NCBI GenBank assembly: GCA_963707435.1
Contig: CAVPPF010000004.1
Location: 62,001 to 126,000, forward strand
DNA length: 64,000 nt
Direction of reading: 5' to 3'
Source: UBA4744 sp963707435
GTDB lineage: Bacteria > Actinomycetota > Acidimicrobiia > Spongiisociales > UBA4744
Of this stretch, positions 25,131-33,924 are shown one piece after another; position 1 is the first letter of the stretch; every line of letters starts with the position of its first letter. The translations under genes and the position numbers were made by a program. Below the pieces are notes generated by a model that was not told the origin of the DNA, did not search any database, and saw only the letters and a program-made list of their open reading frames with translations.

Positions 25131-25478
25131 TCAGGAACGGCGCCGGCGGGAACGGAAGATCGATCGGACGACCAGCAGCGCGATCACGGCAACAACCTGA
25201 CCCATGAGGATGACCCGGGTCGTGTCGGCGGCCGGGACCCACGTGACCTCACCACCCTTGATTTGATACGCACCGACCGGCCGGGCAACGACCCCGTAGC
25301 CACCTCCGGCCCCGGCGGGAGCGTTCTCTCCGCCTTCACCCTCTCCGCCACCGCCGCCACCCATGACGGAAGCTGCCGGGATGAACGTGACCCCATCCTT
25401 CTCATACGGGTCTCCGTAGACACGCCGCACCGTGACGGCGTCCCGGCCCGCAGCTATCACCTCATCGAACTTCGCCAT
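25131..25478 (-). CDS. GerW (YtfJ)-family sporulation/membrane protein
   Basis: The protein (115 residues from ATG 25478; an ATG at 25487 adds three) has the GerW pattern: VTVRRVYGDPYEKDGVTFIPAASV, a Gly/Glu-rich loop, GGGYGVVARPVGAYQI, then WVPA and one C-terminal TM helix with a basic tail. In Bacillus the homologue YtfJ/GerW is spore related, but actinobacterial non-sporulating members are widespread with unknown function. Confidence 0.8.
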   Translation of the reverse strand: MAKFDEVIAAGRDAVTVRRVYGDPYEKDGVTFIPAASVMGGGGGGEGEGGENAPAGAGGGYGVVARPVGAYQIKGGEVTWVPAADTTRVILMGQVVAVIALLVVRSIFRSRRRRS

Positions 25479-25613
25479 CGAGATCACCCCTGTCGCATCG
25501 AGTCACGGCCATCCTCCAAGAGTACGCCCGCTCGGAGCGGATCTGAACCGTGTCCTTCACCGGCCAACGCGTGGCGGAGCGTTCGCTAGAGCCGCGGAGA
25601 CGCCGCGACCGGT

Positions 25614-26609
25614 TCAGTGGATGTGATCTTCGTGCGAGACGGGTTCGAGCGGCGGGAAACGCTTGGCGCGCCTCACGCTGAACACGATGGCAGCCACGAG
25701 CATCGCCACGATGACGGCGAGCGAGAGGTATGTGTTCATGTGGTACCAGTGCGAAACGGCCATCTTGATGCCGACGAAGATCAGAATGCCACCGAGGGCG
25801 TGCGAGAGGAAGTGGAAGCGTTCCTTGGCGTTGGCCAGCAGGAAGTACATGGCACGCAACCCCAGGATCGCGAAAGCGTTCGAGGCGAAGACGAGATACG
25901 GCTCGTTGGAGACGGCGAGGATCGCCGGTACCGAATCGACGGCGAAAATCACGTCGGTGATCTCGACGACGAAGAGCGCCGACAGCAGCGGCGTGGCTGC
26001 CAGTCTGCCGTTGAGCCTGGTGAAGAACTTCTGTCCGTCCAGTTGCTCGGTGACGGGCATGATCTTGCTGAGCAGTCCCAGCCCCCGGGTGGCCTCCTTC
26101 GTGCCCTCATCCGCCCGGTGCCGGATGATCTTGACGCCCGTGAAGACCAGGAAAACGCCGAATACGAGCAGCAGCCACCAGAAGCGGCTGAGCAGGGCGG
26201 TTCCGAGGAGGATGAAGATGGCCCGGAGGGTCAGCGCCCCGAAGATGCCCCAGAAGAGCACGCGATGCTGGTACTTCAAGGGGATCGACAGCGTGGCGAA
26301 CAGCATCGACCAGACGAAGACGTTGTCGATGCTGAGGGACTTTTCGATGAGGTAGCCGCTGATGTACTCACCGAACGCGTCGTACCCGAACGTGATCGCG
26401 ATGAACGCTGAAAAGCCCAGCCCGCACATCACCCAGACCATCGACTCGAACAGTGCCTCTTTTTGTGACGGGGCGTGTGCGTCCCGGTGACGGTAGAGAT
26501 CGATCGCCAGCAACAAGACGATCAACACGAGGAGCAGGACCCACGCCCAGACGGGAACATCGAGGTCAACGAAGCTCGAACGGTCGGCTTCGGCCGCAGC
26601 CAGTATCAC
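25614..26609 (-). CDS. TerC/Alx family integral membrane protein (probable Mn2+ exporter)
   Basis: The 331-residue protein has about nine TM helices. Family marks include EKSLSIDNVFVWSMLF, with the conserved Asp in a TM helix, VVEITDVIFAVDSVPAILAVS, and VFASNAFAILGLRAMYFLL. TerC-family proteins export manganese and are often controlled by Mn-sensing riboswitches. One is predicted immediately upstream. The GTG at 26609 is preceded by AAAGGA 8 nt upstream, and that ribosome site is itself part of a predicted hairpin. Confidence 0.9.
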   Translation of the reverse strand: MILAAAEADRSSFVDLDVPVWAWVLLLVLIVLLLAIDLYRHRDAHAPSQKEALFESMVWVMCGLGFSAFIAITFGYDAFGEYISGYLIEKSLSIDNVFVWSMLFATLSIPLKYQHRVLFWGIFGALTLRAIFILLGTALLSRFWWLLLVFGVFLVFTGVKIIRHRADEGTKEATRGLGLLSKIMPVTEQLDGQKFFTRLNGRLAATPLLSALFVVEITDVIFAVDSVPAILAVSNEPYLVFASNAFAILGLRAMYFLLANAKERFHFLSHALGGILIFVGIKMAVSHWYHMNTYLSLAVIVAMLVAAIVFSVRRAKRFPPLEPVSHEDHIH

Positions 26610-26617
26610 GCGAACAT

Positions 26618-26733
26618 CCTTTCGACCATCACCAGACGGACAGTCGAAGGTCTGGCTCTCACCTCATGAGGTGAGCCGGGGAGCCGGGCAGCTTACTGCC
26701 GGAATGACGGCCGATCCCGGAGGCTACTCCCCC
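26618..26733 (-). promoter_or_regulatory. Predicted yybP-ykoY (Mn2+) riboswitch controlling terC
   Basis: The minus-strand leader begins with GGGGAGTAGCC (near 26732), has an internal CGTCA box (near 26705) and ends with GCCAGACC, matching yybP-ykoY family landmarks. Two overlapping hairpins can form downstream: CCAGAC (26655-26650, minus) with GTCTGG (26637-26632), or CCTTCGAC (26650-26643) with GTCGAAAGG (26626-26618). The second one hides the AAAGGA ribosome site of terC. The two are topologically exclusive, suggesting control of translation initiation. Confidence 0.75.
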
Positions 26734-26776
26734 TCGACCGCCATATTCTGGCCGACCCGGGGCACCTACGCAAGGC

Positions 26777-28207
26777 CTATGAGGCTCCCGGTCCGGTAGC
26801 ATTCCCGGCGCAGCGGAGCAGCGCTTCGACCGAGCGGTCGACGTCGTCGGTATCGGTTGCCCAGTCCGAAACAGAGATCCGCATGAGCCGCATCCCGTTC
26901 CAGGTGGTCCCGCTGAAGAAGGCGGTGCCGTCGGCCTGAATGGCTGCAACCATCCGGTCGTTGAACGCGTCATGATCCCCGTCGGGGCTGAGCCACCGGA
27001 TCAAGACCTGGTTGAACACCACGTCGTTCATGACCTCCGCCCGGCCGCCGGCAGACAGCCGATTTGCGAAACGTCTCGCCAGGGAACAGGTCCGGTCGAC
27101 GACGTCGGCAACGCCGCTCCTCCCCAAAGAGCGCAGCGTCGCATACACGGCCAGCCCTCGCGCCCGCCGGGAGAACTCCGGGTTCCAGTCCATCTGGTCG
27201 CGGGCGGCGCCGTCGGATTGGATCAAGTAGGAGGCGTGGACGCTCATGGCGGCACGGTGGGCGGCCGGATGCCGGCTGATGGCGATCCCGGAGTCGTAGG
27301 ACACGTTGAGCAGCTTGTGGGCATCGGTCGACCATGAGTCGAGTCGCTCCAGACCGGCGGTGAGATCGCGGTGCCCGGCAGAAGCTCTGGCCCACAGACC
27401 GACGGCCCCGTCGGCGTGGACCCAGGTGGGGTTCCCCCGCTCCCGATGGAGTTCGACAAGATCGGCCACTTCCTCGAACGGGTCGAACGAGCCCGTGTTG
27501 ACGTTGGCGGACTCCACGCACACGATGGTCGGCCCTGCCAGGTCCGCAAGAGCCGCCTCGAGAGCTGCGGGGTCGATGCGCGATTGATCGTCGGAAGGGA
27601 TCACCACGGCGGTCGAGTCACCCAAACCGAGGAAGCGCAGGGCCCGGGGTACCGTCGAGTGCCATTCAGACTTGACGACCACATTGACCTTGGGGGCACC
27701 CTGCAGGCCGTCGGCCTCGACGTCCCAGCCCGCCTCCCGCAGCACATGATGGCGGGCGGCTGCCAGGCAGGTGAACGTGGCCATCTGGCCACCGGTGACG
27801 AACCCGACCGCAGCTTCCCGGGGGAGTTCGAGCAGTTCCAGTACCCAGCCGGCTGCCACCTCTTCGGCGACGGCCACCCCGGGAGCCACCGCGTACAGAC
27901 CGGCGTTCTGATCCCAGGTGGAGGCCAGCAACTCGGCGCCGTAGGAGGCGGGGTGCAAACCGCCGATGACGAACCCGAAGTACCGGCCGGAGGCATGGGC
28001 GGCGATGAAGGGCTCGAGGTCGCGGGCGAGCGCAGCGACCACCGTTTCGGGGTCGCTTGCCTCCTCGGGTAGGGGACCGCCGATCAGTGCCCGGATCTCG
28101 GCCGGGTCGGTCGGCCGATAAACCGGCCGACCGGGAAGCGACTCCAGGTAGCGGGCGGCCGGGCCCATGGCGGCTTCGATGACTTTGTCCCAATTCGATT
28201 GCCGCAT
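26777..28207 (-). CDS. PLP-dependent decarboxylase (aromatic amino acid/glutamate decarboxylase superfamily)
   Basis: The 476-residue fold-type I group II decarboxylase has VGFVTGGQMATFTCLAAARH (cofactor loop), VHADGAVGLWARAS (the Asp that contacts the PLP ring) and DSWSTDAHKLLNVSYDSG, where the Lys forms the PLP Schiff base. Members decarboxylate aromatic amino acids, glutamate or related acids; the substrate here is not clear. Monocistronic, upstream of terC on the same strand. Confidence 0.85.
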   Translation of the reverse strand: MRQSNWDKVIEAAMGPAARYLESLPGRPVYRPTDPAEIRALIGGPLPEEASDPETVVAALARDLEPFIAAHASGRYFGFVIGGLHPASYGAELLASTWDQNAGLYAVAPGVAVAEEVAAGWVLELLELPREAAVGFVTGGQMATFTCLAAARHHVLREAGWDVEADGLQGAPKVNVVVKSEWHSTVPRALRFLGLGDSTAVVIPSDDQSRIDPAALEAALADLAGPTIVCVESANVNTGSFDPFEEVADLVELHRERGNPTWVHADGAVGLWARASAGHRDLTAGLERLDSWSTDAHKLLNVSYDSGIAISRHPAAHRAAMSVHASYLIQSDGAARDQMDWNPEFSRRARGLAVYATLRSLGRSGVADVVDRTCSLARRFANRLSAGGRAEVMNDVVFNQVLIRWLSPDGDHDAFNDRMVAAIQADGTAFFSGTTWNGMRLMRISVSDWATDTDDVDRSVEALLRCAGNATGPGAS

Positions 28208-28273
28208 GTGCTTGTCTCCTATTTGGAAAAGCCGGGCCCTGCCGGCGTGATCGAAGCGCCGGCCGTGTCGCCC

Positions 28274-28858
28274 CTACTCGATCGGTTCAGCCTCCACGAG
28301 GAACGACCCGTCGGGCGTTCGCAGGTTGAGATTCCCCCGGGCGATCACCCAGCGCCCCACCTGCTCGAGGGCGTCGACGAATTCCGCCTCCTGGTCCATG
28401 TGGTCGGAGTCGGCGCAAGCCCGCTCCGTCATAGTGAACGGGCCGAAACGAATCACTTGCCCGTCGTCTGCGTCCCGCTGGCCCTCAACGAACTCATCGT
28501 AGGGTCCCTCGACCGCGAACGTGGCACCGTATTCGTTGCACCCCGTCGAGCCCGAAACCATTCCGTCGTCGCCAAAACGCGCCGTGAGTTCGGTTCCGGG
28601 CCAGGGGTTCGTCATGCTCCCGGGAATGGCGTAGAGAACCACGCGCCAGCTCGTGCCGACCAGTTCGGGGACGACGGCATCGGGCTGGGTCGTACCGGCT
28701 CCCGGATCGGCGATCGTCGAGGTCGAGGCGGTGTTTGTCGTGGTTGTGGTGTCGTCCGCCGCTTCCCCGCCCCCGCATGCGGTCAGAACGAGGGTGGCAG
28801 CGATGGCGGCCATGCCGGCGCGCCGGTGCAGGCTCAAGGGTGAATTCGGATAGCTCAT
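28274..28858 (-). CDS. META/HslJ domain lipoprotein
   Basis: From ATG 28858 the 194-residue protein starts with a lipoprotein signal (IAATLVLTAC, Cys near residue 28), a Thr-rich linker, then a META-like domain: LVGTSWRVV, a strand with MVSGSTGCNEYGATF, and FTMTERACADSD. These Cys-bearing motifs are typical of HslJ/META proteins, linked to stress or drug tolerance, with unknown mechanism. Confidence 0.8.
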   Translation of the reverse strand: MSYPNSPLSLHRRAGMAAIAATLVLTACGGGEAADDTTTTTNTASTSTIADPGAGTTQPDAVVPELVGTSWRVVLYAIPGSMTNPWPGTELTARFGDDGMVSGSTGCNEYGATFAVEGPYDEFVEGQRDADDGQVIRFGPFTMTERACADSDHMDQEAEFVDALEQVGRWVIARGNLNLRTPDGSFLVEAEPIE

Positions 28859-28920
28859 CCGCACCAACCTACCGAAAAGGAGCAACGCAGCGCTGGAAAA
28901 AGCCACCATCGCCGCGCCGC

Positions 28921-29211
28921 TCACGTGAGGCCGATGCCTCCCAGCACTTCGGTCTCCACCCGGTTTTCAACGCCGGCGATGAGATCTCTGCCCCGAGCAA
29001 TCGCTGCCTGCACGACGGGGAGTTCGAGCGAAGCAGCGTGAGCCTCTTGACTGACCCAGACCTCGGTCACCCAGAGAGCATTGGGATCCGCAGCATCGGC
29101 GCCGACGAGGTAGCTCGAGCATCCCGGCATCGCCTCCATACCGGTCAGGATCTCTGCGAGCTCTCCCCGTTTGCCTTCAACCGCCACGATCTTCCCGATC
29201 AATCCGTACAC
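28921..29211 (-). CDS. Antibiotic biosynthesis monooxygenase (ABM) domain protein
   Basis: The 96-residue protein has the ferredoxin-like ABM fold pattern: GKIVAVEGKRGELAEILTGM, PGCSSYLVGAD, LWVTEVWVSQEAHAASL. Such proteins include quinol monooxygenases (YgiN) and small dimeric heme or quinone-active enzymes. The substrate cannot be assigned. Confidence 0.8.
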   Translation of the reverse strand: MYGLIGKIVAVEGKRGELAEILTGMEAMPGCSSYLVGADAADPNALWVTEVWVSQEAHAASLELPVVQAAIARGRDLIAGVENRVETEVLGGIGLT

Positions 29212-29394
29212 GATGCCTCCTCACCGTCTCCCCGCACAGTACCCGTCGGCCCCTCATCGGCGATGACCCTGCGAGGACACGAGTGCACCGACGACGGCCT
29301 GATAACCGGCGTTCCCGCCTGCCCTGAGGCATCCGCCGACCGGCCCGATGGGCAGGAATTCCGTGCCCTCGATCCACGAGCGGGTCCGCCTAGC

Positions 29395-30039
29395 ATGCGA
29401 TTCGTGCAGGAAGAGACGCGCCGGCTCTGGTCGGAACAGGACCGCCATCCCGGTGATCGGTGGCGACTCTTCCGGGCCGTGGGAGACTTCCTCGGCGATC
29501 GCCGGGTGTTGTATCCGGGCTCCTACGTCGATATCGCCCCATCCTTCGTCTTCGGCTCGGTGACCTATGTCGACAACGATCGCCGGACGCCGGCGTTTTT
29601 CGGGGACGAAGGGGGCATCCTGGAGATCATCGCATCGCACGGGGGCGCACCGGCCGGGCCGGTCGTTGAGTTCATTCACGGTGACTACACCGGGCCCCTC
29701 GGCCTCCCCACAGAGTCGTTCGATCTGCTCGTCTCCCTGTACGCGGGGTTCGTGTCCGAGTACTGCACCGACTATCTGAAAGTTGGTGGCTTTCTGCTGG
29801 TCAACTCGAGTCACGGAGATGCGGCCATGGCATCCATCGACGACCGGTACGTTCTCAAGGCCGTGGTGCAGGCCAGATCAGGCGGCTACCGGGTCAGGAC
29901 GGACCAGCTCGAGACCTACCTGGTGCAGAAGTCGCCGGTGCCCGTCACGCCTGAGTATCTCCATCGCACCGGCCGTGGCCCCGGGTACACGAAACCGGCT
30001 TTCGCCTACCTCTTCGAGCGCAGAAACGGGGCCGGCTAG
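29395..30039 (+). CDS. Hypothetical protein, possibly methyltransferase-like fold
   Basis: A 214-residue soluble protein. It has short stretches reminiscent of class I methyltransferases (VTYVDND after a Gly-less loop; SFDLLVSLYAGFVSEYCTDYLKVGGFLLVNSSHGDA), with the DLLVSLYAGF strand and a VGGFLLVN strand at the expected places. The SAM-binding Gly loop is not evident, so activity is doubtful. The ATG at 29395 has no Shine-Dalgarno; the GCCTAGC box before it resembles a leaderless promoter. Confidence 0.55.
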   Translation: MRFVQEETRRLWSEQDRHPGDRWRLFRAVGDFLGDRRVLYPGSYVDIAPSFVFGSVTYVDNDRRTPAFFGDEGGILEIIASHGGAPAGPVVEFIHGDYTGPLGLPTESFDLLVSLYAGFVSEYCTDYLKVGGFLLVNSSHGDAAMASIDDRYVLKAVVQARSGGYRVRTDQLETYLVQKSPVPVTPEYLHRTGRGPGYTKPAFAYLFERRNGAG

Positions 30040-30132
30040 GCCGTTGGGACGACAGATCGGTCCGGACCGAAGGCCCCCCGTCAGATCGAGGCCCGTCTGC
30101 GGCGAATAGCGGCGACGACCGGTCGCGAACCA

Positions 30133-31302
30133 TCAGACGCCGGCGATAGCCGCCTCGACACGGTCCAGGGCTTGATCCAGGATCGTGCGGGACGTACCGA
30201 AGTTGAGGCGCAGGAAACCTTCTCCCGACGGCCCGAAATCGCTTCCCGGCGACAGCGCCACCCGGGCCCGTTCGAGGAGGAACGATCCCGCATCGGACGG
30301 GAGGTCGAGATGACGCCAATCGGTCCACACCAGGTAGGTGGCCGCAGGGACGGCGGGGACCAGCGCCGGGTCGATCGCCGCCAGCCTGGCAACCGCGTGG
30401 TCGCGCATCTCCTCGAGGTGGCGGTTGACGTGTTCGAGCCAGGGGTATCCGCCGGTGAATGCGGCAATCGTTGCCTCGTAACCCGGGAGCGAGATCGATT
30501 TGCGCTGGCGCAACGGAACCGAGCGGATCCGATCGTGGAGTTCCCGGCTGCCGGCGATCGCGAATGCGCACCGCAGCCCGGCGAAATTGAAGACCTTGGA
30601 GGCGGCCGAAGCGGTGATGGTTCTCTGCGCGGCTGTGGGCGTGACATCCGCAAAAGGTGTATGCCGGGACCCGTAGCCGATACCGGCGTGAACCTCGTCC
30701 GAAACCACGATCACCGAGTGTTGTTCGGCAAGGCTGTCGATCGACTGCATCTCCTCAACGGTGGACACGGCTCCGGTCGGGTTGTGGGGGTTGCAGTGCA
30801 GGTAGAGCCGGACCTCCTCCCGGGCAAACGCCGTGGCGAGGGCAGACAGGTCGAGTTCCCATTTCCGGCCGTTGTGCACCATCGGGACCCACAGTGGAAC
30901 CCGCCCGGCATCCTCGATCACCGTCCGAAACGGCGGGTAGATGGGATCGGTCAAGACAACGGGCAGGCCCGGTTCTGTGAACCGGTCGATCGCTATCTCG
31001 AGAACTCGCATCGTGTCGGGGACGATCGAGACCATCTCGGGATCAACCGCCCACCCGTGCCGCTGATTCATCCACCCGGCCACCGCATCACGGAACTCAC
31101 CGGCCTCCGTCTCCGGCGGTTCGGGCGGGTAACCGAAATCGCCCCGCTCCAGCAACCCGGTGAGACGCTCGGTGATCACCGGAGCCGGCGGGAAATCCAT
31201 CTCCGCCACCCACAGCGGGATGACGTCTGCTGGGTAGCGGCGCCACTTGAGACTGCGGCGCTGCCGGGCAGTATCGAGATCTACGTCAAAGGGGTCGGAC
31301 AT
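30133..31302 (-). CDS. MalY/PatB-type aminotransferase or C-S lyase
   Basis: The 389-residue fold-type I PLP enzyme has the MalY/PatB start (SLKWRRYPADVIPLWVAEMDFPPAP) and LCNPHNPTG-type LHCNPHNPTGAVST. VVSDEVHAGIGYGSRHTPF holds the Asp that contacts PLP, and ASAASKVFNFAGLRCAF holds the PLP lysine. Family members cleave cystathionine or cysteine conjugates, or act as aminotransferases. Start chosen at ATG 31302, where the homologous region begins. Confidence 0.85.
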   Translation of the reverse strand: MSDPFDVDLDTARQRRSLKWRRYPADVIPLWVAEMDFPPAPVITERLTGLLERGDFGYPPEPPETEAGEFRDAVAGWMNQRHGWAVDPEMVSIVPDTMRVLEIAIDRFTEPGLPVVLTDPIYPPFRTVIEDAGRVPLWVPMVHNGRKWELDLSALATAFAREEVRLYLHCNPHNPTGAVSTVEEMQSIDSLAEQHSVIVVSDEVHAGIGYGSRHTPFADVTPTAAQRTITASAASKVFNFAGLRCAFAIAGSRELHDRIRSVPLRQRKSISLPGYEATIAAFTGGYPWLEHVNRHLEEMRDHAVARLAAIDPALVPAVPAATYLVWTDWRHLDLPSDAGSFLLERARVALSPGSDFGPSGEGFLRLNFGTSRTILDQALDRVEAAIAGV

Positions 31303-31393
31303 CTCGGGCGATCCTACAACCACCCGTTTCGGGGGCTGTTCGCAGGGTCGCGGTCTCGCACCCTGATCGGGATGCCCGGAACCCGATTGGTTC

Positions 31394-31732
31394 TCAGAAG
31401 GAAGAACCTGATTCGACCTGGAGCTTCTCCACCCAGAGCTCGAGCAGCGCTTCCAGATCACCGCTCACGTCGGGAGCGGGGTCGTCGCCCGGCGAAAGCA
31501 GATCGAGCACCTCGAAGTCGAAGGCGGCTTCGCCGTCGGCGTCCCAGGCGGCCTGCAGCGTTCGGTTGGGATGGCCGTGCATGCTGAGCTGCGCTCGGAT
31601 CCGGTTGAGCATGGCCGGTGCATCGACGCTCGCTCCCAGCAGGGTCCGCCCGGTCGGCCGGTGCACCACCCGGTACACGCCGGCCGGGCGCGGCGTTTCG
31701 CGGTAGCGGCGCATGATCTCTTTTCGGTCCAT
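31394..31732 (-). CDS. GIY-YIG-type nuclease family protein
   Basis: The 112-residue protein has PAGVYRVVHRPTGRTLLGAS, corresponding to the GIY...YIG strands with divergent residues (GVY and LLG), followed by NRIRAQLSMHGHPNRTLQAAWDADGEAAFDFEVLDLL, typical of small stand-alone members. These proteins often lack the full catalytic set. The start ATG at 31732 lies downstream of a tRNA-like sequence (31763-31849). Confidence 0.65.
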   Translation of the reverse strand: MDRKEIMRRYRETPRPAGVYRVVHRPTGRTLLGASVDAPAMLNRIRAQLSMHGHPNRTLQAAWDADGEAAFDFEVLDLLSPGDDPAPDVSGDLEALLELWVEKLQVESGSSF

Positions 31733-31880
31733 CCGATCTCCGAATCCTGCGAGCGTCTTCGTGTCGGGAACGAGGCATCGAACCCCCGATCGCCCGGCGT
31801 GAGGCCGGTCCACCCTACCGGCAGTTGCGCCACCACTCCCCTGTCCGACCCCGGCACTCGCCACCGGGTAGTCTCGCTCC

Positions 31881-32351
31881 ATGCCAGATTCCTACACCGT
31901 GGTACGCACCACGACCATCACAGCTCCGGCCGAATCCGTCTACCGGCGGATCGCCGACTTTCACGGTTGGACCACCTGGTCCCCGTGGGAGGATCTCGAC
32001 CCGAACATGCAGCGGAACTACTCCGGGCCGGGCTCGGGTCCGGGCGCGACCTACGTCTGGTCGGGGAACCGCAAAGCCGGTGAGGGGCGGATGGAGATCA
32101 CCGAGGCAGTGCCGAACTCCTCGGTGAAGATCGCTCTGGACTTCCTCAAGCCCTTCAAGTCCAGCAGCACCACCATCTTTGAACTCGCTCCGGACGACGG
32201 CGGGACCCGGGTCACCTGGACCATGACCGGACCCATGACGCTGATGACGCGGATCATGGGCATCTTCAAGAGCATGGACAAGATGATCGGCCCCGATTTC
32301 GAGAAGGGGCTCGCCCGGCTCAAGACGGTCGCCGAGCAGCACGGGAGCTGA
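31881..32351 (+). CDS. SRPBCC (START/polyketide cyclase-like) family protein
   Basis: The 156-residue protein has the typical start TTTITAPAESVYRRIADFHGWTTWSPWE and a long C-terminal helix ending in FEKGLARLKTVAEQ. The fold makes a hydrophobic pocket for lipids or polyketides. The ligand is unknown. The short gap before it and a GGTAGTCTC box suggest a leaderless start. Confidence 0.8.
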   Translation: MPDSYTVVRTTTITAPAESVYRRIADFHGWTTWSPWEDLDPNMQRNYSGPGSGPGATYVWSGNRKAGEGRMEITEAVPNSSVKIALDFLKPFKSSSTTIFELAPDDGGTRVTWTMTGPMTLMTRIMGIFKSMDKMIGPDFEKGLARLKTVAEQHGS

Positions 32352-32414
32352 GCCCGCCCCGGTGCGACGGCGGGCTGACCGCCGGGACCCCTCGCTCGGC
32401 GTTAGCGTGGCGAC

Positions 32415-33245
32415 ATGGGTGTAGTCCTCGCGGCGCTGGCCGCAACGTTTGCGGGTACCGGAGACTTCCTCGGAGGGCTGGCGAGCCGAAGGGCCGATCC
32501 CTGGGCTGTGGGGACGTGGAACCACGTCGCCGGGGTGATCACGGTTCTGGCAATAGCCCCATTTCTCGATGGAAGTCTCAGCGGAGAACTCATCCTCTGG
32601 GGTTCCCTGGCCGGAGTCGGCGGCGCCGTCGGGGTCATGGGCCTGTACTCCGGATTCATGCGCAGCGATATCGCCGTGGTCTCCCCTATCGCCGCGGTCG
32701 GCGCTGCTACCTGGCCCGTCGTGTGGACCGTTGTCTTCGGCGAGTTCCCGACGGGAATCGTCGTCGCCGGGATCATCACCGGGATCGTGGCGATCTGGCT
32801 GGTGAGCGGGGGCGGCAGGCAGGTCCTGGCAGGCGACCGTGAAGGGCTCCGTTTCGGAGTCATCTCCGGCCTCGGTTTCGGCGCCCAGCTGATCTTCCTC
32901 AGCTTCACGTCGGAGGGGTCGAGTATCTGGGCGCTGCTTCCGGCCCGGGTCGCCGGAGGAGTCTTGATTGCCGGCGCCGGCCTCTGGCTCGGGAAGAGCC
33001 TCCTGCTCCCACGCGAGGCCAGGACGGCGGGGATCGCCGCAGGTTCGCTCACGGCCATCGGAAACGGTTTCTTCGTTATCGCCGCGGGGCTCGAATCACT
33101 GGCCGTGGCGACGGTGATTGCCGCGATGTTCCCGGCGGCGACCGTGCTGCTGGCGCGAATCGTCTTCAAGGAGGCCCTCACACCCCGGCGACTCGCCGGC
33201 CTCGTGCTGGCCCTGGCGGCCGTAGCCCTCATCTCCGCAGGCTAG
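32415..33245 (+). CDS. EamA/DMT-family transporter
   Basis: The 276-residue protein has ten hydrophobic helices in two repeated halves of five, the EamA layout, with GTGDFLGGLASRR near the N-terminus and a conserved ATVIAAMFPAATVLLARIVFKE near the end of the second half. Drug/metabolite transporters of this kind export amino acids or other small molecules. The substrate is unknown. Confidence 0.8.
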   Translation: MGVVLAALAATFAGTGDFLGGLASRRADPWAVGTWNHVAGVITVLAIAPFLDGSLSGELILWGSLAGVGGAVGVMGLYSGFMRSDIAVVSPIAAVGAATWPVVWTVVFGEFPTGIVVAGIITGIVAIWLVSGGGRQVLAGDREGLRFGVISGLGFGAQLIFLSFTSEGSSIWALLPARVAGGVLIAGAGLWLGKSLLLPREARTAGIAAGSLTAIGNGFFVIAAGLESLAVATVIAAMFPAATVLLARIVFKEALTPRRLAGLVLALAAVALISAG

Positions 33246-33268
33246 AGCGGGTTCGGCGGGTCCGACGA

Positions 33269-33490
33269 TCAGGGCTGCTCGGGATACGAGAACACTTCCT
33301 CGAGAGGCACCCCGAAGGTACGGGCAATGAGGAAAGCGACCTCCAGAGATGGCGAGTACTTCCCGTGTTCAATCGCGTTGACGGTCTGGCGAGTAACACC
33401 GATTCGGGTAGCCAGCTCCGCCTGGGTCATCGGACCATGCTTTGCCCGCAGCTCACCGATGCGGTTGTTTACCCGGGTTGGTTTGACCAC
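33269..33490 (-). CDS. Small XRE/HTH regulator
   Basis: The 73-residue protein is a single helix-turn-helix domain: MTQAELATRIGVTRQTVNAIEHGKYSPSLEVAFLIARTFGVPLEEVF. This length and sequence match the YgzD/immunity-repressor-like small XRE regulators often paired with a membrane protein. The GTG at 33490 lies 1 nt after the stop of the membrane protein gene, so the pair is an operon. Two similar palindromes near the promoter (33925-33942 and 33973-33990) are its likely operators. Confidence 0.85.
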   Translation of the reverse strand: MVKPTRVNNRIGELRAKHGPMTQAELATRIGVTRQTVNAIEHGKYSPSLEVAFLIARTFGVPLEEVFSYPEQP

Positions 33491-33491
33491 A

Positions 33492-33911
33492 TCACACTCC
33501 CCGGCGATAGAGGACCAGCCGCCAGAGACCGTCCGCCAACTCGGCCAGCACCAAACCGGCGAGCAAGATGTGGGCAAGCCAGAAGTGATCGATCTCCGCC
33601 ATCGCGGCGAACACCGCTCCGAGTGCTGCCGCACTCACGAACCACCCACCGATCACCGAACCCCGGCGGGCGATTTCACGGTCCCTTTCGTCTCTGGTGT
33701 CGGCTTCCGACGGGTTGCCGGCGCTGACCACGATGTGCCCGATCGTCGCTATCACGACCAGCGGCACAACCACGATCAAGATCAGCGGTTGGTATCTGAT
33801 CTCGTTGACGGGGCTGTCGGCCGCCAGCCGGAACACCGTCAGCCCGTACCACCCGTAGGCGGCCACCAGGGCAATCAACATGACCACGGTACTTTTGGCC
33901 TGAAAGCTCAC
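33492..33911 (-). CDS. Four-TM membrane protein paired with XRE regulator
   Basis: The 139-residue protein has four hydrophobic helices (about residues 8-25, 42-65, 85-105 and 110-132) and a charged loop with SEADTRDERDREIARRGSVIG. DERDREIxxxG before helix 3 is typical of small membrane proteins found with YgzD-like regulators. The module's function is unknown. The GTG start at 33911 is preceded by AAGGA 8 nt upstream. Confidence 0.75.
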   Translation of the reverse strand: MSFQAKSTVVMLIALVAAYGWYGLTVFRLAADSPVNEIRYQPLILIVVVPLVVIATIGHIVVSAGNPSEADTRDERDREIARRGSVIGGWFVSAAALGAVFAAMAEIDHFWLAHILLAGLVLAELADGLWRLVLYRRGV

Positions 33912-33924
33912 AGCTCGTTCCTTC

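Noticed and set aside
28735..29394. N-terminal extension of the 29.4-kb gene covering the META lipoprotein and ABM gene on the other strand
   Set aside because: The extension is Arg/Ser-rich antisense sequence; the recognisable fold-like part starts at ATG 29395.
31763..31849. Standard tRNA gene
   Set aside because: T-loop word present, but the D stem, anticodon stem and last acceptor pairs do not form. Kept only as a low-interest finding.
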